64,000 nt of DNA from contig JAGXGS010000071.1 in assembly GCA_024636585.1 (NCBI GenBank), positions 53,298-117,297 on the forward strand, read 5' to 3'. The stretch's first letter is position 1; each line of letters starts with the position of its first letter. This stretch comes from Thiogranum sp. GTDB lineage: Bacteria; Pseudomonadota; Gammaproteobacteria; DSM-19610. The notes under the pieces are model-generated. The model was not told the origin of the DNA. It ran no database searches and worked only from the letters and a program-made list of their open reading frames with translations. This document shows, in pieces, positions 45,366-56,190 of this stretch. The position numbers and the translations under genes are program-made.

Positions 45366-46631
45366 ATGGATAGCTTCATCGGTATCGACATCGGCACATC
45401 AGCGTGCCGCGCCTGTGCAATCGATGACCAGGCCCGGGTACTTGCCGAAGCGCGCATCCCCCTGCCGGCACCAAAGCGCTCCGGTGATCATGTAGAACAG
45501 GATCCAGGCATCTGGTGGCAATGCCTGCTCGCAACTCTCGATGCACTGAACCCCCTGATCGCGCACACGCGCATCCGCCGGCTAGCCCTTGACGGCACCT
45601 CGGCAACGCTGCTGCTGTGCGCCCCTGACGGCACCCCATATACTCCAGGCCTGATGTATAACGACTGTCGAGCTGTGGCGCCCGCTGAACGCATCCGCCA
45701 GGCCGCTCCCGCCGACAGCGCAGCGAACAGTCCCTGCTCCAGCCTCGCCAAACTGCTCTACCTGAAAGATCACGTTGCCGCACCGGATTACCTGGCGCTG
45801 CATCAGGCCGACTGGCTGAGCGGTCAGCTGACCGGCAACTTCGGCATCAGCGATGAGAACAACGCCCTGAAACTCGGCTATGACCCGCTGCTGCGGTGTT
45901 GGCCGGACTGGTTGCGCTCACTGAATCTGGCCGACGGCTGTCTGCCAGATGTCGTCGCGCCGGGTGAATACGTCAGCATGGTCAGCAAGGCACTGGCCGC
46001 ACGCTGGAACTGGACATCGGCGGTCGAGGTGGTCGCCGGCACTACTGACAGCACCGCCGGCTTTATCGCCACCGGCGCACAACGCGATGGGACCGGCGTC
46101 ACCGCACTCGGCAGCACCCTGGTTCTGAAGGTGCTGTCACCGCAACCGGTATTTAATGCCCGACACGGGATTTACAGCCATCGTCTCGGCGATCGCTGGC
46201 TGGTCGGCGGGGCATCGAATGCAGGCGGGGCGGTATTGCGCAGGTTGTTCAGCCCCTGTGACATCCGGCGTTACAGCCGGCTGCTGGACCCATCACGGTG
46301 CACGGGCCTGGACTACTATCCGCTGCCAGCAATCGGCGAACGTTTTCCGGTGGCCGATCCAGACCTGCAACCAAGACTCAGCCCGCGCCCGGCTTCGGAC
46401 CTCGAATTTTTTCAGGGGCTGCTGGAAGGGCTGGCGCGTATCGAACAGCAGGGCTACCGGCGTCTTGCCGCGTTTGGCGCGCCTTATCCGGAGCAAGTCA
46501 TTACCGTTGGTGGTGGCGCGGCTAATCGCGCCTGGACGCAGATTCGCGCCGGCATGCTCGGGGTACCTGTCACCTGTGCTGCACAGCAGGAGGCGGCTTA
46601 CGGAGCGGCCCTGCTAGCGCTGCGGCGTTAA
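45366..46631 (+). CDS. FGGY-family carbohydrate kinase (pentulose kinase-like)
   Basis: 421 residues. The FGGY fold shows the N-terminal phosphate motif FIGIDIGTSACRACAID, ALDGTSATLLL, MYNDCRA, the mid-protein VVAGTTDSTAGFIATG and the C-terminal ITVGGGAANRAW. It is shorter than glycerol or xylulose kinases of about 500 residues and resembles D-ribulose kinase-like proteins of phototrophs and plants. The sugar substrate cannot be fixed from sequence. Its 3' end overlaps convergent cysZ by 18 bases. Confidence 0.88.
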   Translation: MDSFIGIDIGTSACRACAIDDQARVLAEARIPLPAPKRSGDHVEQDPGIWWQCLLATLDALNPLIAHTRIRRLALDGTSATLLLCAPDGTPYTPGLMYNDCRAVAPAERIRQAAPADSAANSPCSSLAKLLYLKDHVAAPDYLALHQADWLSGQLTGNFGISDENNALKLGYDPLLRCWPDWLRSLNLADGCLPDVVAPGEYVSMVSKALAARWNWTSAVEVVAGTTDSTAGFIATGAQRDGTGVTALGSTLVLKVLSPQPVFNARHGIYSHRLGDRWLVGGASNAGGAVLRRLFSPCDIRRYSRLLDPSRCTGLDYYPLPAIGERFPVADPDLQPRLSPRPASDLEFFQGLLEGLARIEQQGYRRLAAFGAPYPEQVITVGGGAANRAWTQIRAGMLGVPVTCAAQQEAAYGAALLALRR

Positions 46632-47348
46632 GCCATTCTCCCGCACCCAGATTGCAGTGGCGCCGGCCACGGCGGCCGGCATGACAAAAAAATTCACCAA
46701 CGGCACCATCGTGCACAGCATCACTGCCCCGCCGAAACTCCAGGCCAGCAGCGGCCGCTGGCGCAGGCGCGAGCGCTGCTCGACAAAGAACAGACGGTGG
46801 TTCGCCATCGGGTAATCAATATACTGCACCGTCATCATCCAGGCACCGAACAGCAGCCACAGCAGTGACGCCGCGACATTCACGACCGGCACCAGCATCA
46901 GCACCAGCAATGGCAGCGCGCGCAATGCGAAGTAGAGCAGTTTGCGTAACTCCGACCACAGGCTCGGCACGACATCCGCCAGCACCTGTCGCCAGCCGCT
47001 GTCCAGCGTGCGCCCGGTCAGGTGACATTCGACAGCCTCGGCAAGCAGACCGTTGAACGGCGCAGCCAGCAGATTTGCAAGTATCGAAAAGCTGAAAAAC
47101 ATGATCACCAGAACGGTCAGCAGGAACACCGGCAGCACGATGTACTGCAGCCATTGCAACCACTCCGGTAACAGGTTGCCAAGGTATACTGAAGCGTCCC
47201 CGACCCAGCCGTACGCCCACCAGATCAGGCCGCCGAACAGCAGCACATTGATCAACAGCGGCGCCACCACAAAACGCCGGATACCGCGGGTGCGGAGCAG
47301 CGAAAAACCCTGCAGCAGGTAACCGGCGCCAGCGACGGCATCCTTCAT
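46614..47348 (-). CDS. cysZ: Sulfate permease CysZ
   Basis: 244 residues with four to six hydrophobic segments and the EI24/CysZ family opening AVAGAGYLLQGFSLLRTRGI, then LLAAPFNGLLAEAVECHLTG, a conserved stretch of CysZ. The protein brings sulfate or sulfite across the inner membrane for assimilation. The preceding aminotransferase gene's start lies just upstream on the same strand with a gap of zero bases. Confidence 0.92.
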   Translation of the reverse strand: MKDAVAGAGYLLQGFSLLRTRGIRRFVVAPLLINVLLFGGLIWWAYGWVGDASVYLGNLLPEWLQWLQYIVLPVFLLTVLVIMFFSFSILANLLAAPFNGLLAEAVECHLTGRTLDSGWRQVLADVVPSLWSELRKLLYFALRALPLLVLMLVPVVNVAASLLWLLFGAWMMTVQYIDYPMANHRLFFVEQRSRLRQRPLLAWSFGGAVMLCTMVPLVNFFVMPAAVAGATAIWVRENGLTPQR

Positions 47349-48506
47349 TCAGCCCTGCCCTGTGAAGCGCGCAATCCGCTCCACCCCATCCCTGAGTTGC
47401 GGCAACGAGGTGGTGTAGGCGAAGCGCACATGATGATTGGCTTCAAAATGACCGAAATCGATACCCGGCGTAATCGCCACCCCGGCAGCTTCCAGCAGCT
47501 CGCGGCAAAATGTAAAGCTGTCATCGGTGAAGCGGCTGCAGTTGGCGTACAGGTAAAAGGCACCCCGGGGTTCGACATCGATCCCGAACCCCAGTTGGCG
47601 CAATGCCGGCAGCAGGTAATCGCGCCGCATCCGGAATTCTTCCCGCCGTTGTTCCAGGATGACACCGGTGTGCGGCTCGAATGCCGCGAGGGCCGCATGC
47701 TGTGCAACAGTCGGCGCGGCAAGAAACAGATTCTGCGCCAGCTTGTCCAGCGATTCGATGCATTCCGGCGGGGCCACCAGCCAGCCAAGGCGCCAGCCGG
47801 TCATGCCGAAATACTTGGAGAAACTGTTAATGACAAAAACATCTTCGCCATGAGCCAGTGCAGTGTCCGCCTGTTCACCATACGTCAGGCCATGATAGAT
47901 CTCATCGACCAGCAGCGCCCCGCCGCGCCGGCGAACCACCGCCAGCAACGCCGCCAGACGCGACGAAGAGATAAGCGTGCCAGTCGGGTTGGAAGGGCTG
48001 GCAAGCATTGCGCAGCAGGTTCTGTCGGTCCAGTACTGTTCCAGCAGCTGCGCATTCAGCTGGTAGTCATCAACAGCGCTGACCGGTACCGACACCGGCT
48101 CCCCGTCGTACAGCAATACAAAATTGCGATTGCACGGATAACCGGGATCAGCCATCAGGACCTGACTGCCCGGGTCCACCAACAGCGCCAGCAACAGCTG
48201 CAGAGCCCCCGAAGCGCCCGGCGTGATTATGATTCGGCGAGGATCGACCGACAGGCCATACCGGGCCGCGTAATGACCGGCGATGGCGTGCCGTAACGCC
48301 GGCATTCCCACAGCCGGCGTGTAATGCGTCTTTCCGTTCCGCAGGGCCTGAATGCCGGCGTCAATGATCGGCTGCGCGGTGGTGAAATCGGGCTCACCTA
48401 TCTCCATATGTACAATCGAGCGACCATTCGCCTCCAGCTCCCGCGCCCTGGCCAGCAGAGCCATGACGTGAAATGGCGTGATGGCGGAGATCCGCCTGGC
48501 GGTCAT
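47349..48506 (-). CDS. PLP-dependent class I/II aminotransferase
   Basis: 385 residues of fold type I. Signatures are MEIGEPDFTTAQPII, TPGASGALQLLLALL, SPSNPTGTLIS, LVDEIYHGLTYG and the PLP-binding lysine in INSFSKYFGMTGWRLGW; the C-terminal arginine is in HVRFAYTT. The amino acid substrate is not clear. It overlaps the upstream HAD phosphatase gene by four bases and abuts cysZ. Confidence 0.94.
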   Translation of the reverse strand: MTARRISAITPFHVMALLARARELEANGRSIVHMEIGEPDFTTAQPIIDAGIQALRNGKTHYTPAVGMPALRHAIAGHYAARYGLSVDPRRIIITPGASGALQLLLALLVDPGSQVLMADPGYPCNRNFVLLYDGEPVSVPVSAVDDYQLNAQLLEQYWTDRTCCAMLASPSNPTGTLISSSRLAALLAVVRRRGGALLVDEIYHGLTYGEQADTALAHGEDVFVINSFSKYFGMTGWRLGWLVAPPECIESLDKLAQNLFLAAPTVAQHAALAAFEPHTGVILEQRREEFRMRRDYLLPALRQLGFGIDVEPRGAFYLYANCSRFTDDSFTFCRELLEAAGVAITPGIDFGHFEANHHVRFAYTTSLPQLRDGVERIARFTGQG

Positions 48507-49276
48507 GAATGCTCGGGTACTCGTGAATGCAGCTCCTTCAGCAAATCGACGTTCACGAACCGGTGTTCACCGGCATCGCCAGCGAGCACTGTAAAGGGTG
48601 CAGCGGGTTCGCCGAACTGGTCAAGAACCAGCACAGCACCGTCGAAGTTGTGATCCCGCGTGTACGCATTAAGAGTAATCAGGGTCGGCAACCCAGCGCC
48701 GCGTGCCGAGCACAGCCCGTTCTCGGAATCTTCAAAAGCCATGCATTCGGCCGGTGTGACACCCAGTTGCTGCATCGCATAAAAATAAATATCAGCGGCG
48801 GGTTTTTTTTCGGCTACCGCATTGCCGGCGGCAATGACTTCAAACCAGTCTTCAGCGTCCTCTGCCAGCGAGTGCTGCAACAGCGCCGTGACATTGGCCG
48901 GTGTGGTTGTGGTGGCAATCCCCAGCCGCAGCCCGGCCTCACGCGCTTCACAAAGCAGGCGTTTGACACCAGGCCGCAGGGGAATATTTCCTGAAGCGGC
49001 CTTGCCAGTGTAGATTTCGGTTTTTGCGGCATGCAGGCCGGCAATAAATTCATCCAGATTTCCGGGCGCTTCAAAACCCGGAAGATGCGTGTCGAGGAAA
49101 TACCGGATGCGCTCCTTGCCGCCCGTGACCGTCAGCAGCTCCGCATAGGTTTCCTGAGACCACCCCCAATCAAGCCCCGCCTGCTCAAATGCCTGGTTAA
49201 ATGACACCCGGTGCACTTCCTCGGTGTCCGCCAGGGTCCCATCCACGTCAAACAATAATGTCGTTAGCCTGTTCAC
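48503..49276 (-). CDS. HAD-family phosphatase, CbbY-like
   Basis: 257 residues. HAD motif I is LLFDVDGTLADTEEVHR (the E-x-x-H-R-x-x-F-N pattern typical of CbbY), motif II IATTTTPANV, motif III Lys in VAEKKPAADIY and motif IV FEDSENGL. CbbY proteins remove the inhibitory Rubisco by-product xylulose-1,5-bisphosphate in autotrophs. No Calvin-cycle gene is in the window, so that role is inferred from family resemblance. Overlaps the aminotransferase by four bases. Confidence 0.9.
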   Translation of the reverse strand: MNRLTTLLFDVDGTLADTEEVHRVSFNQAFEQAGLDWGWSQETYAELLTVTGGKERIRYFLDTHLPGFEAPGNLDEFIAGLHAAKTEIYTGKAASGNIPLRPGVKRLLCEAREAGLRLGIATTTTPANVTALLQHSLAEDAEDWFEVIAAGNAVAEKKPAADIYFYAMQQLGVTPAECMAFEDSENGLCSARGAGLPTLITLNAYTRDHNFDGAVLVLDQFGEPAAPFTVLAGDAGEHRFVNVDLLKELHSRVPEHS

Positions 49277-49434
49277 CCATCACTTCTCGTTGTTAAAAAT
49301 ATCCCGGTAGCCTACCGCACTGACAAAAGGTGTAACAAGCGCGATCCGAGTAAAGATTTTTGCTTGATGCACTCTTGACTCAATGCAGTTGCGGCCGGAA
49401 ACTACCGCACTTGGTATCCGGCAGGCTGTTTTGC

Positions 49435-49463
49435 TTGCCTGCTGCCAGCATATCTGTTATAGA
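49435..49463 (+). promoter_or_regulatory. Candidate promoter of dksA
   Basis: TTGCCT (49435-49440) and TATAGA (49458-49463) with a 17-base spacer, each matching four of six consensus bases, about 35 bases before the dksA ATG. Confidence 0.35.
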
Positions 49464-49497
49464 GCACCGCTTATTTTATTTGGTAGGGAGACGTTGA

Positions 49498-50205
49498 ATG
49501 GCTGCCAAGAAAAAGGCCGCGAAGACTAAAGCCAAGGCAAAGACGCAGACCTCTGCAAAGACTGCGACTGTAAAGAAAAAAACCACTACCAAAAAAGCGG
49601 TAGTCAAAAAACAGCCCGCGAGCACTCCGGCAGCAGCCACCAAAAAAGCCGCGGCCAAAAAGACCGCGACCAAAAAAGTGCCTGCCAAACCAGCGGCCAC
49701 AGCTAGCAAAAAAGCCACCGCCGGGAAAAAGAGCCCGGGCACGGCCAGCGCCAAACCGACCAGGGCACGCAAACCGGCTGCGACTGCCGCAGGACCGGTA
49801 ATGGGTGTGATCGAACCCTACGCCGAAAAGCGCGGCGAAGAATACATGAATGAGGATCAGATTCAGCATTTCCGCAACATTCTTCAGACCTGGAAACGCG
49901 AACTGATGGAAGAAGTGGATCGCACTGTGCACCATATGCAGGACGAAGCCGCGAATTTTCCGGATCCCAATGATCGCGCCACTCAGGAATCCGAGTTCAG
50001 CATGGAACTGCGTGCACGGGATCGTGAGCGCAAGTTGATCAAGAAAATCGACGAATCCCTGGCGAACCTGGACAATGAGGACTACGGGTATTGCGAAGCC
50101 TGCGGAGTGGAAATCGGAATCCGCCGTCTGGAGGCACGTCCCACTGCCACACAGTGCATCGACTGCAAGACGCTGGATGAGATACGTGAAAAGCAGCGCG
50201 GATAG
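49498..50205 (+). CDS. dksA: RNA polymerase-binding factor DksA with a Lys/Ala-rich N-terminal tail
   Basis: 235 residues, against about 150 for usual DksA. Residues 1 to about 98 are almost only Lys, Ala, Thr and Pro (for example [20 protein letters not shown]), like a histone H1 or HU-type tail. The rest is a standard DksA: coiled-coil tip [39 protein letters not shown] and the zinc finger [20 protein letters not shown] with [10 protein letters not shown]. DksA works with ppGpp at the RNA polymerase secondary channel. GGGAG precedes the ATG. A terminator at 50239 separates it from gluQ. Confidence 0.96.
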   Translation: MAAKKKAAKTKAKAKTQTSAKTATVKKKTTTKKAVVKKQPASTPAAATKKAAAKKTATKKVPAKPAATASKKATAGKKSPGTASAKPTRARKPAATAAGPVMGVIEPYAEKRGEEYMNEDQIQHFRNILQTWKRELMEEVDRTVHHMQDEAANFPDPNDRATQESEFSMELRARDRERKLIKKIDESLANLDNEDYGYCEACGVEIGIRRLEARPTATQCIDCKTLDEIREKQRG

Positions 50206-50238
50206 AGAAGTCCCGCAATGTTGAACATCACCTTGAAA

Positions 50239-50263
50239 GACCGGCCTGCGCCGGTTTTTTTTG
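50239..50263 (+). terminator. Intrinsic terminator after dksA
   Basis: GACCGGC / GCCGGTT stem with a 4-base loop and eight T residues. Confidence 0.9.
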
Positions 50264-50281
50264 TTTCGGGTCTGAACACCC

Positions 50282-51184
50282 ATGCCGGATACTCTCTATC
50301 GTGGGCGCTTTGCGCCCTCGCCTAACGGGCCACTGCACTTCGGATCGCTGCTGACAGCTGTCGGCAGCTACCTGGATGCGCGTTCGCACCAGGGTGAATG
50401 GCTGGTGCGCATCGAAAATCTGGACCCTCCCCGTGAAGTTCCAGGCTCTTCACAGGACATTCTGCAGACGCTCGAAAGCTTCGGCCTCTATTGGGACGGA
50501 CCGATCGTTTATCAGGGCCAGCGCCATGACGCCTACGCCGAGGCGCTCGATCAGCTTGGAAAGCTGCAACTGCTTTACCCCTGCGCCTGCTCCCGCCGTG
50601 ACCTTCAGGCACATGTCCTGGGAACCACAATCGGCCGGATCTATCCAGGCACCTGCCGCGCCGGCATACCGAAAGGCCGTAGTCGATGTTCAACGCGCGT
50701 GCGCGTCGGCAATGCCAGCGTTCAGTTTGTGGATCGCTCACTGGGGCTGATAGAAGAAGACCTGGCCGCGGAGGTCGGGGATTTTGTTCTGCAACGGGCC
50801 GACGGACTGTTCGCCTATCAGCTGGCTGTTGTGATCGATGATGCCGATCAGAAAATTACCGACGTGGTGCGGGGCATGGACCTGCTCGCATCTACAGGAC
50901 GGCAGATTTACCTCCAGCAGGTATTGAATCTGCCCACACCACGTTACCTGCATCTGCCGATCGTGGTAAATCAGGCGGGTGAAAAACTCAGCAAGCAAAC
51001 CCACGCACCGGCGATTGATCCCGCTGATCCGGTACCGCCGCTGATTGCAGCGTTACGCTGCCTGGGCCAGACTGTACCGCATGAGGTAGAAAACGCGCGA
51101 CTCCGCGAGTTCTGGGAATGGGCCGTAACCGCGTGGAAGCCCGCGCAAATCCCCTGTACCGGAGATGTCATGGTGCAGAATTGA
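50282..51184 (+). CDS. gluQ: Glutamyl-Q tRNA(Asp) synthetase
   Basis: 300 residues, a truncated glutamyl-tRNA synthetase catalytic core without an anticodon-binding domain. The front [20 protein letters not shown] carries the HIGH-like motif, [15 protein letters not shown] follows, and zinc ligands are in [11 protein letters not shown] and TCRAG. The KMSKS-like loop reads [12 protein letters not shown]. It attaches glutamate to queuosine in tRNA-Asp. The dksA-gluQ order is widespread in gammaproteobacteria. Confidence 0.97.
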   Translation: MPDTLYRGRFAPSPNGPLHFGSLLTAVGSYLDARSHQGEWLVRIENLDPPREVPGSSQDILQTLESFGLYWDGPIVYQGQRHDAYAEALDQLGKLQLLYPCACSRRDLQAHVLGTTIGRIYPGTCRAGIPKGRSRCSTRVRVGNASVQFVDRSLGLIEEDLAAEVGDFVLQRADGLFAYQLAVVIDDADQKITDVVRGMDLLASTGRQIYLQQVLNLPTPRYLHLPIVVNQAGEKLSKQTHAPAIDPADPVPPLIAALRCLGQTVPHEVENARLREFWEWAVTAWKPAQIPCTGDVMVQN

Positions 51185-51249
51185 TGACACCGGGACTCTA
51201 TTCGTACAATGAGCATGGCAAGGCCCAACATTCAAAAAAGGATCCTTTA

Positions 51250-53187
<1,938 letters not shown>

Positions 53188-53242
53188 AAGCACTCCTGAT
53201 CGAGAGCTGACTGCCGCCTCATTGCCAGATGGCCGGACGCTG

Positions 53243-54256
53243 ATGCCTGAGCACAGTTCGTTCCGGCCGGCCTGGTGGCTTCCAGGTCCGCATCTGCAAA
53301 CGCTCTTCCCGCACCTGTTCCGCTCCCGGCGTCTCCCCGTTCTGCGACGCCAGCGTATCGAACTACCTGACGGCGATTTTCTGGATATCGACTGGACACC
53401 GCCGCAGACGGGCCCGCGCATACTGTTACTGCATGGCCTCGAAGGTTCCGCCCGATCTCATTATGCCGCAGGACTGCTGCGTTCACTCGCCGCACAGGGA
53501 TTCGAAGCCGGACTGCTGTATTTCCGCGGCTGCAGCGGCAGTCCCAATCGCCTGGCACGCAGCTACCATTCGGGTGAGACCGGCGACCTCGACACCGTCG
53601 TAAAGATCTTGCGCACCCAGAACCGGCGTCCGCTGTATGTTGCGGGCTTTTCTCTGGGCGGCAATGTGTTGCTGAAGTGGTTGGGCGAAAACCCCGATCA
53701 ATCCCTGGTCGAGAAAGCAGTAGCGGTTTCGGTGCCGTTTCAACTGAACGATGCGGCGGGTAGACTGAATCGCGGTCTATCGCGCTTCTATCAGCTTCAC
53801 CTGTTAAAGAAATTGCGGCAGTCGACCCTTCGGAAGGCGAGTCGCATCAAGTTGCCGGTAAAAATCGGGCAACTGTCCCGACTGAAATCCTTCCGGGAGT
53901 TTGATAATGAAATCACGGCACCTCTTCATGGCTTTCGTGATGCAGATGATTATTACCACCGGTCCAGCAGCTATTCATTTCTGTCCCGCATCAAGACCAA
54001 TACTTTGATCCTGCACTCGGGCGATGACCCTTTCATGACCGATGCAGCGTTACCAGGGCCGGAGAGCCTCGGTCCTGGAATCCGACTGGAACTCCTGGAT
54101 GCCGGAGGACACGTTGGATTTGTTTCAGGAACCTGTCCGTGGAAGCCGTGCTACTGGATCGATGAACGGATTTGTGACTGGTTCAGCCAGAATCCGCGGC
54201 TACACCCGCAGGGAGATTGCCACGCGGCGCTCGAAATGACGGACAAAGGCGTGTAG
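53243..54256 (+). CDS. Alpha/beta hydrolase of the YheT family
   Basis: 337 residues from the ATG at 53243; a GTG at 53174 would overlap acs and lacks a ribosome site. The family front FRPAWWLPGPHLQTLFPHLF, LLLHGLEGSARSHYAAGL, the nucleophile elbow VAGFSLGGNVLLKWLGE, the Asp in LILHSGDDPFM and His in DAGGHVGFVSG complete the triad. The last residues (GDCHAALEMTDKGV) are encoded by one arm of a REP-like palindrome, so the C-terminus probably grew by repeat insertion. Substrate unknown. Confidence 0.93.
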   Translation: MPEHSSFRPAWWLPGPHLQTLFPHLFRSRRLPVLRRQRIELPDGDFLDIDWTPPQTGPRILLLHGLEGSARSHYAAGLLRSLAAQGFEAGLLYFRGCSGSPNRLARSYHSGETGDLDTVVKILRTQNRRPLYVAGFSLGGNVLLKWLGENPDQSLVEKAVAVSVPFQLNDAAGRLNRGLSRFYQLHLLKKLRQSTLRKASRIKLPVKIGQLSRLKSFREFDNEITAPLHGFRDADDYYHRSSSYSFLSRIKTNTLILHSGDDPFMTDAALPGPESLGPGIRLELLDAGGHVGFVSGTCPWKPCYWIDERICDWFSQNPRLHPQGDCHAALEMTDKGV

Positions 54257-54292
54257 CAGCCCCCCATCATTGCGAGGAACGGCAATCTCTGG
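54211..54292. repeat. REP-like inverted repeat, one arm inside the hydrolase gene
   Basis: Arm 1 (54211-54241) contains GAGATTGCC...GCTCGAAATGACG. Arm 2 (54265-54292) is its inverse, ATCATTGCGAGGAAC followed by GGCAATCTC. The pair has the look of dispersed proteobacterial REP elements (TCATTGCGAGG...GCAATCTC). The hydrolase stop codon at 54254 lies in the loop. Confidence 0.75.
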
Positions 54293-54672
54293 ACGACTCC
54301 AGTCACTGCGGAAATCTGCATCATTCTGGTGCAAGGCGGTCCTTTCGCGATCAACGACTCATTTCCTCTGCGAGACCTTCCGACCGCCTCCGACACTGAG
54401 CGACTCTCCCCCCAAGAACCTTATATAGTTTCTAGTTTAGATCGATATAGTATTGTTTTTTTTATTTTTTAATATATCTAAAGATACATTAGCGTCATTT
54501 TCAACCATCGTCGCACGACCATCCATCCTGCCCCCATCTCAAGCAACAGTACCCATTGCCGATAGCACGCTCGAACTTTTTCGTCAATACATTGGCGAAA
54601 CAGGAACATCCATTCACCCTCGGGAGCCCTAGCGGGGTCCCGTATTCAGGACGACTTTCAGGGCTTAAACAT
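54257..54672 (+). other. 416-base non-coding region with an AT-rich island and a leader hairpin
   Basis: Begins with the second REP-like arm. The stretch 54421-54490 is strongly AT-rich (T-runs, TATATA, TTTTTTTTATTTTTT) compared with the GC-rich surroundings. A hairpin CGGGAGCCC / GGGGTCCCG (54621-54642, one mismatch) lies about 30 bases before the start of the next gene. No convincing gene was seen; a promoter for the propeller-like protein is likely in the AT-rich part. Confidence 0.5.
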
Positions 54673-56037
54673 ATGATATTTTCCGATCTCGTGAAGACCG
54701 CCACTCTGGGCATTTCCCTGCTCGCCGGGAACTGCCTGGCCTCCGAATCCGACATCTATTCCATTCATTTTACTGAAGATGGCAAATACCTCGTCACTGG
54801 CGGTGCCGGAGGCTTCACGCTTGCCGAGGATTCCAAACATTCGGGAGGCATCAAGATCTGGAATAGCGAAAACGGCGCATTGGTAGAGGCGCTGGGACAA
54901 CGCGGTGATCTGGACAAGCTTTTCGGAGACGATTACGGCCGTGTCGGCGACCGTCGCTGGGGCATCAGCAATTTCAAGGATGTGGTAATGACAGGCTCCT
55001 ATCCGAACGGGAAGATCCTGCTGCTGCCCAGTTCACTTGGGCGTATGGGCAATCTTTCTGCAAATACACAACTACCGGAATTCATTGGCGGGCATCTGGA
55101 CTTCGCCGGTCAGAACGCCTCCCGCATTAAAATCAGCGAATTGACCGAGAAACAGGGCAATTGCGATTCGAAGACCGGCTTCCATGATTATGTAGGACCG
55201 ATCGTCCCGTCAAACAATGGCAAGTTCGCAGCTATCGTGGTTAACATCTGCACGGCGACATTATCGAAAGACGCGCAAAGCACCTCTTTTGAATATGAAT
55301 CGGATCTGCATATTATGGACCTCGCCAGGTTCGAGATCACCCGGTCCGTTGACGGTATCGATGCCGGCGTTTATGCCCTGGGCATTACCGACAGCGGCGA
55401 CCGCGTCGCCTTTGTCGGTCGTGATCAGTTCGCGGTTCTGGATCTCGATAGCAACAAGCGCAGAGTCGTCGAAAGCTATCCTGACAACACCTTTATGATT
55501 CCACGTCAGTTCAGCACGTTACAGTTCAGCAAGGACGGCGGCAAACTCATCTCGCTGCGTAACATCTATGATATTGCCACAGGCACCGAAACAAACCTGA
55601 AGTGGGCTGAAGGCGAGAGTAAAAAGCCCCGGCGTATTTCCAGTGTAAAGGTCGCTCCGGATCTCAGCTTCTTTGCAATCGTTGCACCCAAGCGTTCCCT
55701 GATCACTTTCGGTGAGGATGGATTGCCGCAATCATACGGGAAAGCCGACAAGGTCATTCTGCTGGATACGGATACCGGAGTGCGTACCGAGCTGGAAATA
55801 ACCGAATCCATGACCGAGGGGAAACGTTGCGTCACGGACATTTCACCGGATAGCTTACGGGTTGCTATAGGCTGCAAAGGCGGTCTGTTGAGAGTCTACG
55901 AAGCGCGCACAGGCAAGTTAATCTGGAACAAGCAGAACCTGGGCAAGAAAGAAGACAATGGATTGATACATGTTCAGCATGACGCTCTGCAGAATTTTTA
56001 CGCCATGCTGAATAGCGCTCATTATCCTGTTCATTAA
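54673..56037 (+). CDS. Secreted beta-propeller-like protein, unknown function
   Basis: 454 residues from the ATG at 54673, preceded by an AGGG. A signal peptide is visible (VKTATLGISLLAGNCLA, cleavage near residue 23). The mature part has WD40/YVTN-like blades: IYSIHFTEDGKYLVTGGAGG with GGIKIWNSENG, then STLQFSKDGGKLISLRNIYD, and TDISPDSLRVAIGCKGGLLR with VYEARTGKLIW at the end. Repeats are irregular in the middle. It is predicted to be periplasmic or exported. It stands alone between an AT-rich region and its own terminator, which suggests an acquired single-gene unit. Confidence 0.82.
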   Translation: MIFSDLVKTATLGISLLAGNCLASESDIYSIHFTEDGKYLVTGGAGGFTLAEDSKHSGGIKIWNSENGALVEALGQRGDLDKLFGDDYGRVGDRRWGISNFKDVVMTGSYPNGKILLLPSSLGRMGNLSANTQLPEFIGGHLDFAGQNASRIKISELTEKQGNCDSKTGFHDYVGPIVPSNNGKFAAIVVNICTATLSKDAQSTSFEYESDLHIMDLARFEITRSVDGIDAGVYALGITDSGDRVAFVGRDQFAVLDLDSNKRRVVESYPDNTFMIPRQFSTLQFSKDGGKLISLRNIYDIATGTETNLKWAEGESKKPRRISSVKVAPDLSFFAIVAPKRSLITFGEDGLPQSYGKADKVILLDTDTGVRTELEITESMTEGKRCVTDISPDSLRVAIGCKGGLLRVYEARTGKLIWNKQNLGKKEDNGLIHVQHDALQNFYAMLNSAHYPVH

Positions 56038-56062
56038 TCGTCGATAAAAATATGTGTTAAAG

Positions 56063-56090
56063 AAAAGGGGCTTTTAAAAGCCCCTTTTTT
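56063..56090. terminator. Palindromic intrinsic terminator
   Basis: AAAAGGGGCTTTT / AAAAGCCCCTTTT is a perfect palindrome with a T-run on both strands. It ends the propeller-like gene. A near copy lies at 56727. Confidence 0.9.
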
Positions 56091-56190
56091 ACACGCAGCA
56101 GTTTCTGTCTTGTTGACCCAGATCAAGTCCGGTGTTGCACCGAATTGTTAGGCTTTCTTCGAAGAACAAGTGGTTAAAGGAGCGAAGTTC

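Noticed and set aside
47397..48296. 299-codon plus-strand frame opposite the aminotransferase
   Set aside because: The aminotransferase has all family motifs; the opposite frame shows none and is Gln/Arg-rich.
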